From Clostridiales bacterium (lineage in GTDB: Bacteria; Bacillota; Clostridia; Peptostreptococcales; Anaerovoracaceae), in NCBI GenBank assembly GCA_012729355.1, contig JAAYDG010000015.1:1-32426 (forward strand): a DNA stretch of 32,426 nucleotides, read 5' to 3'. How positions within the stretch are numbered: the first letter of the stretch is position 1; each line of letters starts with the position of its first letter. The notes beneath the pieces are model-generated. The model did not search any database and was not told where the DNA came from. It was given only the letters and a program-made list of their open reading frames with translations. Both the position numbers and the translations under genes were made by a program. Below are positions 9,714 to 18,553 of the stretch, piece by piece.

Positions 9714-9792
9714 TGCGAAGTCATGTATACTATTGTCGTCAGCTATTCCACAATCCGAATCACATAAACTTGGAATTTAGAGGAGAAGAAAC

Positions 9793-10824
9793 ATGCAAAG
9801 AGCAGACGCCGGCCTCGGGTTCATCATGCAGTACGAAAACGTCGCTTGGTTTCAGGACGGAAAAGTGCGTATTTTGGACCGTCGCATCTATCCCATCCGC
9901 ACCGAATACGTTACGTGTCAGAAACACGAAGAAGTAGCACAAGCCATCGCCGACATGGTAACCCAGAGCGGAGGCCCCTATACCGCGGCCAGCATGGGGA
10001 TGGTTCTGGCCTGTTACGAATCCGAAGCGATGAAGGAAGCCGATCGACTCGCTTATTTAAAAAAAGCAGCCTATACCCTTTCCCATGCGAGACCGACCAC
10101 CTCCGCAAAAATGGAACGTTTCACCGGCAGCATCCTGAATGCCGCTGCGAAGGCCATGCGCGAAGGCGGCGACGTGGTGGACGCAGCCAGAGAAAAAGCT
10201 GTTCAAGATCTGAACGATCGATACAATCGCTTCGAACCTGTCGGTGAAATCATCGCTTCGTTGATCCCGAAAAACGGAACAATCCTCACACAATGCTGGG
10301 CGGAAACCGATATCGCCATGACTCTGCGTGCCTGCCGCAACCAAGGGAACGAGATCAAAGTCATCTGTGCGGAGACAAGGCCCTATTTTCAGGGGGCCCG
10401 TCTCACTGCCAGTTGCGCCCGCGATATGGGCTTCGACGTGACGGTCATCTGCGACAACATGCCCGCATACACGATGAAAATGAAGAAGATCGATCTGTTC
10501 ACTTCCGCAGCGGATGTGATCAGCTGCGACGGCTATGTCGTGAACAAAATCGGAACGTTCCAGATCGCACTGGCCGCCGATTACTGGGGTGTCCCCTACT
10601 ACGCCACGGGAAACCCCAACGCCGCGCACCCGACGATCGACACCGTCACCATCGAAGAACGGGATCCGGAGCTGGCGCTGCACGCCATGGATGTCAAACT
10701 GACCCTGGAGGGCGTCAAGGGATACTATCCGGCTTTCGACATCACACCGCCGGAACTGATCACCGGAATTGCCACGGTCAAAGGACTCATGAAACCCGAC
10801 GAACTTTCCGGCTATTTTGCGTAA
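9793..10824 (+). CDS. divergent MtnA/eIF2B-alpha-like sugar-phosphate isomerase (S-methyl-5-thioribose-1-phosphate isomerase-like)
   Basis: ICAETRPYFQGARLTASCARDMGFDVTVICDNMPAYTMK, AADVISCDGYVVNKIGTFQIALAADYWGVPYYA, IEERDPELA, YYPAFDITPPELITGIATVKGLM; the canonical RGAPAIG segment is absent. Confidence 0.8.
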   Translation: MQRADAGLGFIMQYENVAWFQDGKVRILDRRIYPIRTEYVTCQKHEEVAQAIADMVTQSGGPYTAASMGMVLACYESEAMKEADRLAYLKKAAYTLSHARPTTSAKMERFTGSILNAAAKAMREGGDVVDAAREKAVQDLNDRYNRFEPVGEIIASLIPKNGTILTQCWAETDIAMTLRACRNQGNEIKVICAETRPYFQGARLTASCARDMGFDVTVICDNMPAYTMKMKKIDLFTSAADVISCDGYVVNKIGTFQIALAADYWGVPYYATGNPNAAHPTIDTVTIEERDPELALHAMDVKLTLEGVKGYYPAFDITPPELITGIATVKGLMKPDELSGYFA

Positions 10825-10839
10825 CAGGAGGAACCGAGC

Positions 10840-12027
10840 ATGTACACAGCTGAATCCATCATCCCTTATGCCGTCGATCGATTGCCGAAATTTTTTTCCA
10901 AGGATGCGAAATTGGTATCCGAAGAGATCGGCGACGGAAACATCAATTATGTGTATCGAATCAAAGATGAAACATCCGGAAAATCTTTGATCGTGAAACA
11001 TGCGGAAAACGAACTTCGCATCTACAAAGCCCGTTTTGTCGGGACGGACAGAAACCGGATCGAATACGAAGTGCTGTCGTTCCAACGTCGCCTTGCACCT
11101 GAATACATACCGGAGCTGTATCTCTACGACGATGAAAATAAAAACATCTTCATGGAAGATATGCAGGGATACGAGAACATGCGCTATGAGCTGTGTGCGC
11201 ATAAAATATTCCAATACGCGGCAGAACACCTGGCAGATTTCTGCGCCAAAGTATTGATCAATACAACGGATACGGTGGTCGGCGCTATGGACAAAAAGGA
11301 ACTGGTCAAACGATACATCAATGTGTATCCCTGCGAAATCACGGAACGGCATGTTCTGACAGAACCGTATCAGGATCTGGAAGAAAACGGTGTCTGTCCG
11401 GCTAACGACGCATTTATGCGGAAGATGATTTACGAAAACGACGCACTCAAAGCCCGGGTCGGGATCCTGAAGGATCGTTTTCAGACCAAGGCCCAGGCGC
11501 TGATTCACGGAGACTTGCACACAGGTTCGATTTTCGTGACTCCCGAGCGAACCTGCATCCTGGACCCTGAATTTGCTTTCTACGGACCCATCGGCTATGA
11601 CACCGGCAATTTTGTCGCCAACATGATCTTTGCCTATGCCAATGCCCGGGTCACCATGGAAGACGGGCCGGAAAAGACAGCGTATATCGATTGGATCCTT
11701 CGTACCATAGAATCTTTTACCGATCGATTCGTTTCGAAGTCTTTGCAGATCCTCAGAAATCAATCCAAAGATTTCATGATGCAATCCGAGGAGTTCTTCG
11801 CACTGTATATCAGAGACATCCTCGAAGATACCGCAGGGTACGCCGGAACCGAATTGATCCGCAGGATCGTGGGAAGTTCTGGCGTCCGGGATATCAAATC
11901 CATCCCGGACGAATCGGGCAAGGCCAGAGCTGAAATGATCTGCCTGAAGGCCGGAATCCACTTCATCATGCACCCGGATCGGTTTACAACCGGCACAGCG
12001 TATACGGAATATCTGCGCTCCCTATGA
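10840..12027 (+). CDS. mtnK: S-methyl-5-thioribose kinase-like protein
   Basis: EIGDGNINYVYRIKDETSGKSLIVKHAE...ALIHGDLHTGSIFVTPERTCILDPEFAFYGPIGYDTGNFVANMI; aminoglycoside-phosphotransferase-like kinase of the MtnK type. Confidence 0.88.
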   Translation: MYTAESIIPYAVDRLPKFFSKDAKLVSEEIGDGNINYVYRIKDETSGKSLIVKHAENELRIYKARFVGTDRNRIEYEVLSFQRRLAPEYIPELYLYDDENKNIFMEDMQGYENMRYELCAHKIFQYAAEHLADFCAKVLINTTDTVVGAMDKKELVKRYINVYPCEITERHVLTEPYQDLEENGVCPANDAFMRKMIYENDALKARVGILKDRFQTKAQALIHGDLHTGSIFVTPERTCILDPEFAFYGPIGYDTGNFVANMIFAYANARVTMEDGPEKTAYIDWILRTIESFTDRFVSKSLQILRNQSKDFMMQSEEFFALYIRDILEDTAGYAGTELIRRIVGSSGVRDIKSIPDESGKARAEMICLKAGIHFIMHPDRFTTGTAYTEYLRSL

Positions 12028-12070
12028 TCTGCAACCGGAGGTTCTGGTGCTTATCGAATTGCTCTCCAAA

Positions 12071-12105
12071 AGAAGCCCCGGGAATCGACCCGGGGCTTCT
12101 TTTTC
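12071..12105. terminator. Terminator between convergent mtnK and coaE
   Basis: AGAAGCCCCGGG-AATCGA-CCCGGGGCTTCT-TTTTC; 12-bp perfect stem. Confidence 0.9.
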
Positions 12106-12108
12106 TGT

Positions 12109-12717
12109 TCACTGCTGCACCACATTATCCAGTGATGCCACGGCCTTTTCCACCTGCTCTGCCAGGTCCGATTCCGAGCCGGAATTGTCCAAGATCAGGT
12201 CAGCTCGAGCGATCTTTTCCTCTTCGCTCATCTGGAGCTTCATGCGGGCCAGCACTTCCTGCCGTCGACTGTGATCCCTCCGGACGACTCTTTTGAGGCG
12301 AATATCTTGCGGCGCGGTGACCAGCCATACCTCATCCGTATATTTATCCCATCCGGCTTCGTACAGCATCGGTACATCAAAGAAACATGCATCCACTTCT
12401 CCGGACATGCGCAAATGGTTGAAATATTCCAGCGCACGCACCAAGATCGCAGTCTGAACGAGTTCATTGAGCCTGCGCGTACCGTGCTGAGAGTCGAACG
12501 CAAGGTCGGCCAGTTTCTTTCGATCCATGGTGCCGTCTTCCCGTATGATTTCAATGCCGAACTCCCGTACCAACAACCGCAGCAGCGGCGAGCCCTTTTT
12601 ACAGACTTCGCGCGAGAGTTCATCTGCATCCACGACGGTGTATCCGCGCTCTTTCAACAACTCGGAAACAGTACTTTTTCCTGATCCGATGCCTCCGGTC
12701 AATCCAATAATTTTCAT
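12109..12717 (-). CDS. coaE: dephospho-CoA kinase
   Basis: MKIIGLTGGIGSGKSTVSELLKERGYTVVDADELSREV. Confidence 0.97.
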   Translation of the reverse strand: MKIIGLTGGIGSGKSTVSELLKERGYTVVDADELSREVCKKGSPLLRLLVREFGIEIIREDGTMDRKKLADLAFDSQHGTRRLNELVQTAILVRALEYFNHLRMSGEVDACFFDVPMLYEAGWDKYTDEVWLVTAPQDIRLKRVVRRDHSRRQEVLARMKLQMSEEEKIARADLILDNSGSESDLAEQVEKAVASLDNVVQQ

Positions 12718-12725
12718 GTTGTCTC

Positions 12726-15410
12726 CTACTTCAGTAAGTACCAGTTTTCTCCTTCATTCAACGACACGTCCATTGTCACGGTCAGCTCTGCCGCCCCTTT
12801 CATAGAGTCTTCCAACAGTCTGCGCACTTTCTCCGTCTCCGTGCGATGCGCCTGTATGATCAGTTCGTCGTGGATTTGGAGAATCAGAGCCGACTTTGGG
12901 CAATCCCGCTTCAATGCATCGTAGGCCTTGATCATCGCCAGCTTAATGATATCTGCTGCGCTTCCCTGGATCGGTGTGTTCATAGCCAACCGCTCTCCCT
13001 GCTGCCGGACCGTAAAAGCGGATGCATTGATCTCCGGAATCGGGCGTTTGCGGCCAAACATCGTCGTTACATAGCCCTTCTCACGGCATTCCCTGATCGT
13101 CGTGTCCATGAAAGTTTTGACCTGCTCATACTTGGCAAAATACTCGTTGATATAGTGCTCGGCCTGTGCCCGGCTGATGGTCAGTTCGTTTGCCAGACGA
13201 AATCCACCCATACCGTAGATCACACCAAAATTCACCGCCTTGGCATCGGAACGCATGCCATCGGTCACTTGGTCTTCCGGAACGCCGAACACTTTCGATG
13301 CCGTAATCCGATGGACATCAAGCCCTTTGTTGAATCCTTCGATCAACGTGGGATCCTGAGACATGTGTGCCAGCACACGCAGTTCGATCTGCGAGTAATC
13401 TGCGCCGACCAGAATGTAGTCCTGACTTTCCGCAACAAAAGCTTTTCGAAGCTGTCTGCCCAACTCCTGTCGAATGGGGATGTTCTGCAAATTGGGCTCT
13501 GTACAGCTGATCCGGCCTGTGGCCGCCACCGTCTGCTGAAAGTGAGCATGGATCTTTCCGTTTTCATCGATGAGCGGGATCAATCCTTCCACATAGGTGC
13601 TGTTCAACTTGGTCAGCGTCCTGTACGAAAGCACCTTTTCCACGATCGGATGATCCGGCGCCAGCTTTTCCAGGATTTCCGCATGGGTGGCGAATCCGCG
13701 TTTTGTTTTCTTGGCGCCCGGGAGATTCAATTCTTCGAACAGGATCTGTCCCAGTTGTTGGGGAGAGTTGATATTGAATTCCCGTCCGGCCGATTCGTGG
13801 ATCTCTGTTTCCAGCGCATGGATGTCTTTTTTTAATCTGTCTCCGAATTCCTTCAGTGCGGCTTTGTCCACTTTCATGCCCTGCACTTCCATATCGGCAA
13901 GGATTCTGCATAAAGGAAATTCTATCGTATATAAGACTTCTTCCAGTTCCTGTTCACGAATCTGTTCTTTCAACATATCCTTCAGTTGATTCAACATGTG
14001 GAGCTTGGTCCCGACGGCCCGGAGACGTTCCCCTTCCGGATCATCCGCAAAGAAACCGATCTGCTCTTCCCGATCATCACTGCCCTCGTAGTCCTTGTGG
14101 AAGGTCTCGTACAACAGTGTTTTGAGACTGAGAGATCTCTTGTTGGGAGACAGAATGTACTGGGCGAGTGCGCAGTCGAACTTCGTGTTGAAGTTCCCGA
14201 TATCCACTCCTTGCGACATCAGCACATAGTAAACCCGCTGAAGATCGAATCCGATGAGATCCAGCGATTTTCCGGAAAGGACTTCCCGCAGTAATTCCGG
14301 AAGCTGTGACGTGCCGGGCATGTAGACGCACGTTCCGTCAACCAACCATTCGATACCGTCTAACGATGGCTTTCGCGTATGGCTGTCATCACTTTGCACG
14401 TCAATGACCACATCCTTTGCATTGTCCAGTTCCTTCAGCCATTTGCGCATATCTTCGTCCTGATCGATTCGCCGGGCAGGAGGAAATGGCGTATCGTTCG
14501 GCGCACGGTCTTCTTCGGATTCGTACATCCCCTCTTTTTCCTGTTCCATCAGGTTTTTCATGTGCGTTCTGAATTCCAGGCGGCGATACAATTCGATCAG
14601 TTCATGGATATTCGGCGACTGCATGCGGCATTCTTCCAATGTGAATGACAGTGGAACCCGGGTAAAGATCGTAGCCAGGCGCTTGCTCATCAGTGCAACG
14701 GTTGCATGTTCCTGCATTTTCTCCCGAAGCTTGGGACTTTCGATCTGATCGATATGGTCCAGCAGATTTTCGATGCTTCCGAACTGGCGGATCAGCTTGA
14801 CGGCAGTCTTCTCTCCCACGCCGGGCACACCCGGAATATTGTCGGAGGGATCTCCCCGCAAGCCTTTGTAGTCGATAAACTGAATGTGGCCGAAGCCGAA
14901 TTCTTCCTGCATGGCCTCTTCGTCGTAGGAGGCAAATTCGGAAATTCCTTTTTTCGTGATGATGACCGTAGTTTGATCATTGGCCAGCTGAAGCGCGTCT
15001 TTATCTCCTGTGATCACGTAGGCCTGGATGCCTTCCTCTTCCGATTTCTTTGCAACGGTCCCGATGATATCGTCCGCTTCGTAGCCATCCAGTTCATACA
15101 TCCTGATGTTCATGGCAGAGAGAATATCTTTCAGCAGCGGAAGCTGCATTGCCAGCTCGGGAGGCATTTTCTGACGACCCGCTTTGTATGCATCGTATTC
15201 CTGATGACGAAACGTGGGTGCCTTTCTGTCCCATGCGACTAACATATGGGTAGGTTCATAGTCGTTTCGTATCTTCTGCAGCATACTTAAAAACCCGTAA
15301 ATACCTTGAGTATACAGGCCTTCTTTGGTGATCATCGGACGCTGGATTGCATAATATGCCCGGTTCACCAGGCTGTTGCCGTCGATGATTACAATTCGTT
15401 CTCGCTCCAA
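12726..15410 (-). CDS. polA: DNA polymerase I
   Basis: 5' nuclease domain (VIIDGNSLVNRAYYAI), polymerase motifs (ADYSQIELRVLAHMSQDPTLIEGF, DAKAVNFGVIYGMG, LQIHDELIIQ). TTG start at 15410 preferred (AGGAG-TTTCAA-TTG); ATG at 15443 is the alternative. Confidence 0.96.
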   Translation of the reverse strand: MERERIVIIDGNSLVNRAYYAIQRPMITKEGLYTQGIYGFLSMLQKIRNDYEPTHMLVAWDRKAPTFRHQEYDAYKAGRQKMPPELAMQLPLLKDILSAMNIRMYELDGYEADDIIGTVAKKSEEEGIQAYVITGDKDALQLANDQTTVIITKKGISEFASYDEEAMQEEFGFGHIQFIDYKGLRGDPSDNIPGVPGVGEKTAVKLIRQFGSIENLLDHIDQIESPKLREKMQEHATVALMSKRLATIFTRVPLSFTLEECRMQSPNIHELIELYRRLEFRTHMKNLMEQEKEGMYESEEDRAPNDTPFPPARRIDQDEDMRKWLKELDNAKDVVIDVQSDDSHTRKPSLDGIEWLVDGTCVYMPGTSQLPELLREVLSGKSLDLIGFDLQRVYYVLMSQGVDIGNFNTKFDCALAQYILSPNKRSLSLKTLLYETFHKDYEGSDDREEQIGFFADDPEGERLRAVGTKLHMLNQLKDMLKEQIREQELEEVLYTIEFPLCRILADMEVQGMKVDKAALKEFGDRLKKDIHALETEIHESAGREFNINSPQQLGQILFEELNLPGAKKTKRGFATHAEILEKLAPDHPIVEKVLSYRTLTKLNSTYVEGLIPLIDENGKIHAHFQQTVAATGRISCTEPNLQNIPIRQELGRQLRKAFVAESQDYILVGADYSQIELRVLAHMSQDPTLIEGFNKGLDVHRITASKVFGVPEDQVTDGMRSDAKAVNFGVIYGMGGFRLANELTISRAQAEHYINEYFAKYEQVKTFMDTTIRECREKGYVTTMFGRKRPIPEINASAFTVRQQGERLAMNTPIQGSAADIIKLAMIKAYDALKRDCPKSALILQIHDELIIQAHRTETEKVRRLLEDSMKGAAELTVTMDVSLNEGENWYLLK

Positions 15411-16147
15411 TTGAAACTCCTGACGTTCGAATAGGATAGCCATCCGGGGTCCGATGCGTCGTATCGCAGCGTACGGCGTTCGTCCTCATAGAAGTATATC
15501 ACAAAAGTCGCACTTCCGTCTTCCTCCGGGATACACTCCACCAATTCGTATCCGTAGCCCAAATCGTTTTCAGTGAGCCAATCGTTGAATATCGGGTCCT
15601 GCAGCGCCCGGTCGAAAGCGTCCGGTCCTTTCTCCGTTTCGCACTCTACATAGCGCAGTGCGTCGACTGTCTCCTGCGTGTCCGTGTATCCGTCTCCGTC
15701 CGATTGCTGTTCAGGCGGCAATTCGCCGACCGAGGAAGCGCCATAGTCCGGTTCTTCTCCTTCGGCCTCCTTTATCCCACTCGTATGTGATAAATGTTCA
15801 TCCTTCGCCTGCTGCGTATCGATCCCTCCCTGGTTCATGACCAGCGCGGAACCTGCGAATACCAGCAGCACGGCGGCCACACTGACCCACTGCCTGTGTT
15901 TTGAGCGGTTTCGATTTCGGGCCGATGCAATGATCTCCGTTACATCCGGGATGACTGCCGTCGGAACGTCCACCTCCGGTTCGGCGCGCAGCAAATCCGT
16001 GATCTGCTCGAATTCACGAAGCAGTTCACGGCATTTGCTGCAGGATCTCAGATGCTGCGTCAACGCTTCCTGCAGTGCAGGGTTCAACGTGCCGTCCCGA
16101 TAATCCTGAAACATCGATGTGTAATTTTGGCAATCCTGATTCAACAT
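15389..16147 (-). CDS. anti-sigma factor with N-terminal zinc-finger domain and one TM segment
   Basis: ALTQHLRSCSKCRELLREFEQ (HxxxCxxC zinc anti-sigma motif) then VSVAAVLLVFAGSALVM; directly follows an ECF sigma gene. Confidence 0.85.
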   Translation of the reverse strand: MLNQDCQNYTSMFQDYRDGTLNPALQEALTQHLRSCSKCRELLREFEQITDLLRAEPEVDVPTAVIPDVTEIIASARNRNRSKHRQWVSVAAVLLVFAGSALVMNQGGIDTQQAKDEHLSHTSGIKEAEGEEPDYGASSVGELPPEQQSDGDGYTDTQETVDALRYVECETEKGPDAFDRALQDPIFNDWLTENDLGYGYELVECIPEEDGSATFVIYFYEDERRTLRYDASDPGWLSYSNVRSFNWSENEL

Positions 16148-16176
16148 GGTTATCCTTGTAGGAGCGCTTTTATTCT

Positions 16177-16764
16177 TTAGACGAAGAACTCCGGGTTTTG
16201 TTCCTTCAATATCTCACACAATCGGAGTTTGGCGCGATTGATCCTGGATTTCACAGTACCTTCGGAGAGCTCCAGGATCCGTGAGATCTCTTCGTAGGAA
16301 TACTGCTGATACTCCCTTAGGACCAATACATCCCGGTGCTCCGGCGAAAGGGATTCCATCGCTTTCTCGAGCATTGAACGTCTTTCTTCTTTCAGCACAG
16401 CTTCTTCCGGGGAGTCCTCCGGGCCGGTTCCCGGCATCATGTCCCGGGGGTCGTCGCCCTCATCGGCCGGATTCCTTCTGTTTCGGGTACTCTTTTGTTG
16501 CCGCAGCGCATCGTAGCAGCAGTTGATGACGATTCGGATGAACCACGTGTCAAAGCTGCTCCTGTGAGAGAACGTCTTCAGTTTTGTATACAGTTTGATA
16601 TAGGCTTCCTGGAGTACGTCCTGGGTATCCGATTCGTTTTTCATATAGCGAAACGCCACGGCATACGCTTTGCTGTGACAAGATAAAATGAGCGCTTCAA
16701 ATGCTTCGGCGCTCCCTTTTTTTGCTCTTTGTATCAGTTGTTCCTGTTTCAGATCGATTGCCAT
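16177..16764 (-). CDS. RNA polymerase ECF-type sigma-70 factor
   Basis: MAIDLKQEQLIQRAKKGSAEAFEALILSCHSKAYAVAFRYMKNESDTQDVLQEAYIKLYTKL...SSFDTWFIRIVINCCYD...LSPEHRDVLVLREYQQYSYEEISRILELSEGTVKSRINRAKLRL. Confidence 0.93.
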   Translation of the reverse strand: MAIDLKQEQLIQRAKKGSAEAFEALILSCHSKAYAVAFRYMKNESDTQDVLQEAYIKLYTKLKTFSHRSSFDTWFIRIVINCCYDALRQQKSTRNRRNPADEGDDPRDMMPGTGPEDSPEEAVLKEERRSMLEKAMESLSPEHRDVLVLREYQQYSYEEISRILELSEGTVKSRINRAKLRLCEILKEQNPEFFV

Positions 16765-16771
16765 CTTGAGA

Positions 16772-17758
16772 TCATTGAACGTCGGCCTGAAAATCCGCCG
16801 CACATTTGAGTCCGTAGGCAGGACGCGCTTCTTTGACGGCACGATTGATTGCCCGCGCAACCGCCTCCCTGGCCAGGATGCCTGCGGCAAGAGGATCCGC
16901 ATCCACTTCGCCCAATGCCAGTGTAAATACCGTATCCCCGTCGTTCATGGTGTGTACGGGAGAGATCACGTCTACAAGGCCGTTTTGGGCGATCGAAGCC
17001 AATTTTCCCGCCTGAGGCTTTGTGAGTCTCGCATTGGTCACGACGCAGCAAATCGTCGTGTTTCCGGAAAAAACATCCTTTTCGGGCGTTCGGTTCTCCA
17101 AAACGAGACGGCACGTGTCATCGATGCCGCTCAAATCTTCGTTCAGTACGCCGGCAAGCTTTTCCTTCCTGTCGCAGGAAAGCACATCACCCAATGCGTT
17201 TACCGCAACGATGGCTCCGACTTTCAGTTTGCCGGATTGCAGCGCATACTGTCCGATACCGGATTTCATCATGCGGCTGGGGCCTGCATATTTTCCCACA
17301 GTGGCTCCGGTGCCCGCACCGTGATTTCCTTCCAAAAGCGGAGTCCGGTCAAAAGCATTTCCGCACGCTTTGTATCCCATCTCTGCATCGGGGCGGACCG
17401 ATCCGTTCCCGACGGCCAAATCGAACAGCGACGCTCCGCACACGATGGGAACGACCATTTCTCCCACCGGAAATCCGATGTGTTTCTCTTCCAGGAAACG
17501 CATGACGCCGCCGGCGGCATCCAGTCCGTATGCGCTCCCTCCCGACAGGATCACCGCAAAGACCGTTTCCACCATATTGACGGGATCCAGTAAATCTGTT
17601 TCCCGGGTGGCGGGCCCTCCGCCGCGCACATCCACTCCGCCGACAGCACCGCCGGGAACAACGATCACGGTACAGCCGGTTCCGGCGTCGGAATCTTCCG
17701 CCTGGCCGATCCGAAGATCTCCCACATCACGGATATCGATGATCTTTGTCGCTCTCAT
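16772..17758 (-). CDS. P1 family peptidase (DmpA/NylC-like N-terminal nucleophile hydrolase)
   Basis: GTGCTVIVVPGGAVGGVDVRGGGPATRETDLLDP...LSGGSAYGLDAAGGVMRFLEE...GNTTICCVVTNARLTK. Confidence 0.9.
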   Translation of the reverse strand: MRATKIIDIRDVGDLRIGQAEDSDAGTGCTVIVVPGGAVGGVDVRGGGPATRETDLLDPVNMVETVFAVILSGGSAYGLDAAGGVMRFLEEKHIGFPVGEMVVPIVCGASLFDLAVGNGSVRPDAEMGYKACGNAFDRTPLLEGNHGAGTGATVGKYAGPSRMMKSGIGQYALQSGKLKVGAIVAVNALGDVLSCDRKEKLAGVLNEDLSGIDDTCRLVLENRTPEKDVFSGNTTICCVVTNARLTKPQAGKLASIAQNGLVDVISPVHTMNDGDTVFTLALGEVDADPLAAGILAREAVARAINRAVKEARPAYGLKCAADFQADVQ

Positions 17759-17759
17759 C

Positions 17760-18356
17760 TTACTGAAGTTCCCTTTCTACTTGTTTCATCAAATCTCGGG
17801 CCCGCTTGATCCCCTCCGGGATCAGCACATCCAGAAGCATTTCGAATTCTTTCCGTACGTTCGGTGCGCCGATGTATCGGAGGTTCACCAAGATATTGAT
17901 GCGGCTCGTTTCCAGCGCTGCAGCAGCACAGCAAGCTCCGACGCCTACGTCGCTCAAAACATTCTTGTTGCCCTTCTCTTTGAATACATTCAGGATGTCC
18001 AAGAGCGTAACGATTTCGTGGATTGTCCGTGCAGCCGGTTCCGAAGCATTGGCGTATGCCTGGTCGTTCGCACCGGTTTTCCACGCTTTCATCAACGCTT
18101 CGAAGGCAATCGCATCCTCATCGATCAGCTGCAGCAGACGATTCCGAAGTTCATTGGCCTTTTGGATCAGCTTTTCACACTCGAGTGAAAACGCTTCGTA
18201 TCCTTTTTTTTCGACAGTCAGGTTCCCTACCATGGAAGCCAGACAAGCGGAGAGCACACCCAGCAAAGCACCGACGCCGCCGCCGCCGGGGATCGGTGCC
18301 GCAGAAGACAGCGCATCCGTCCACTCGCTGATTGTCATGCTCTGTGCTTTGTTCAT
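17760..18356 (-). CDS. fchA: cyclodeaminase/cyclohydrolase family protein (FchA-like)
   Basis: MTISEWTDALSSAAPIPGGGGVGALLGVLSACLASMVGNLTVEKKGYE...RLLQLIDEDAIAFEALMKAW. Confidence 0.88.
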   Translation of the reverse strand: MNKAQSMTISEWTDALSSAAPIPGGGGVGALLGVLSACLASMVGNLTVEKKGYEAFSLECEKLIQKANELRNRLLQLIDEDAIAFEALMKAWKTGANDQAYANASEPAARTIHEIVTLLDILNVFKEKGNKNVLSDVGVGACCAAAALETSRINILVNLRYIGAPNVRKEFEMLLDVLIPEGIKRARDLMKQVERELQ

Positions 18357-18371
18357 GAATCCGCTCCGCTC

Positions 18372-18547
18372 AAAAAAATCCCAAAGTGCCGTCAGACCCT
18401 AATTCACGCCCTATCATCCGATAGGTGGGTTACCTGTTACCGTTTTCTGCCTTCCACTCTGCAGAGGCCTGACATAGTCGGATAAACGCGGAGTCCCGAA
18501 AAATTAGTGTAGGTTGAATTAACGGTCTTAACGAACACCCCAGGATA
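18372..18547 (-). ncRNA. ssrS: 6S RNA (SsrS-type)
   Basis: Minus strand: 5' TCCTGGGGTG pairs with 3' CACTTTGGGA (10 bp with G-U), ending in U7; AGACC...TAATTCA pairs with TGAATTA...GGTCT; CCTATC-GGAT-GATAGG hairpin in the central 3' strand; GTGTTCGTTAAGACC resembles Firmicutes 6S. Confidence 0.83.
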
Positions 18548-18553
18548 GTTGTT

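Noticed and set aside
10057-11973. 638-aa minus-strand ORF
   Set aside because: Antisense and in codon register with two well-supported plus-strand genes (mtnA-like, mtnK); low-complexity H/D/R/F-rich translation, no recognisable domain and no SD support.
18360-18550. Possible tRNA or riboswitch between fchA and yebC
   Set aside because: No cloverleaf or T-loop GGTTCGAATCC motif; the long rod-like pairing and terminal U-tract fit 6S RNA instead.
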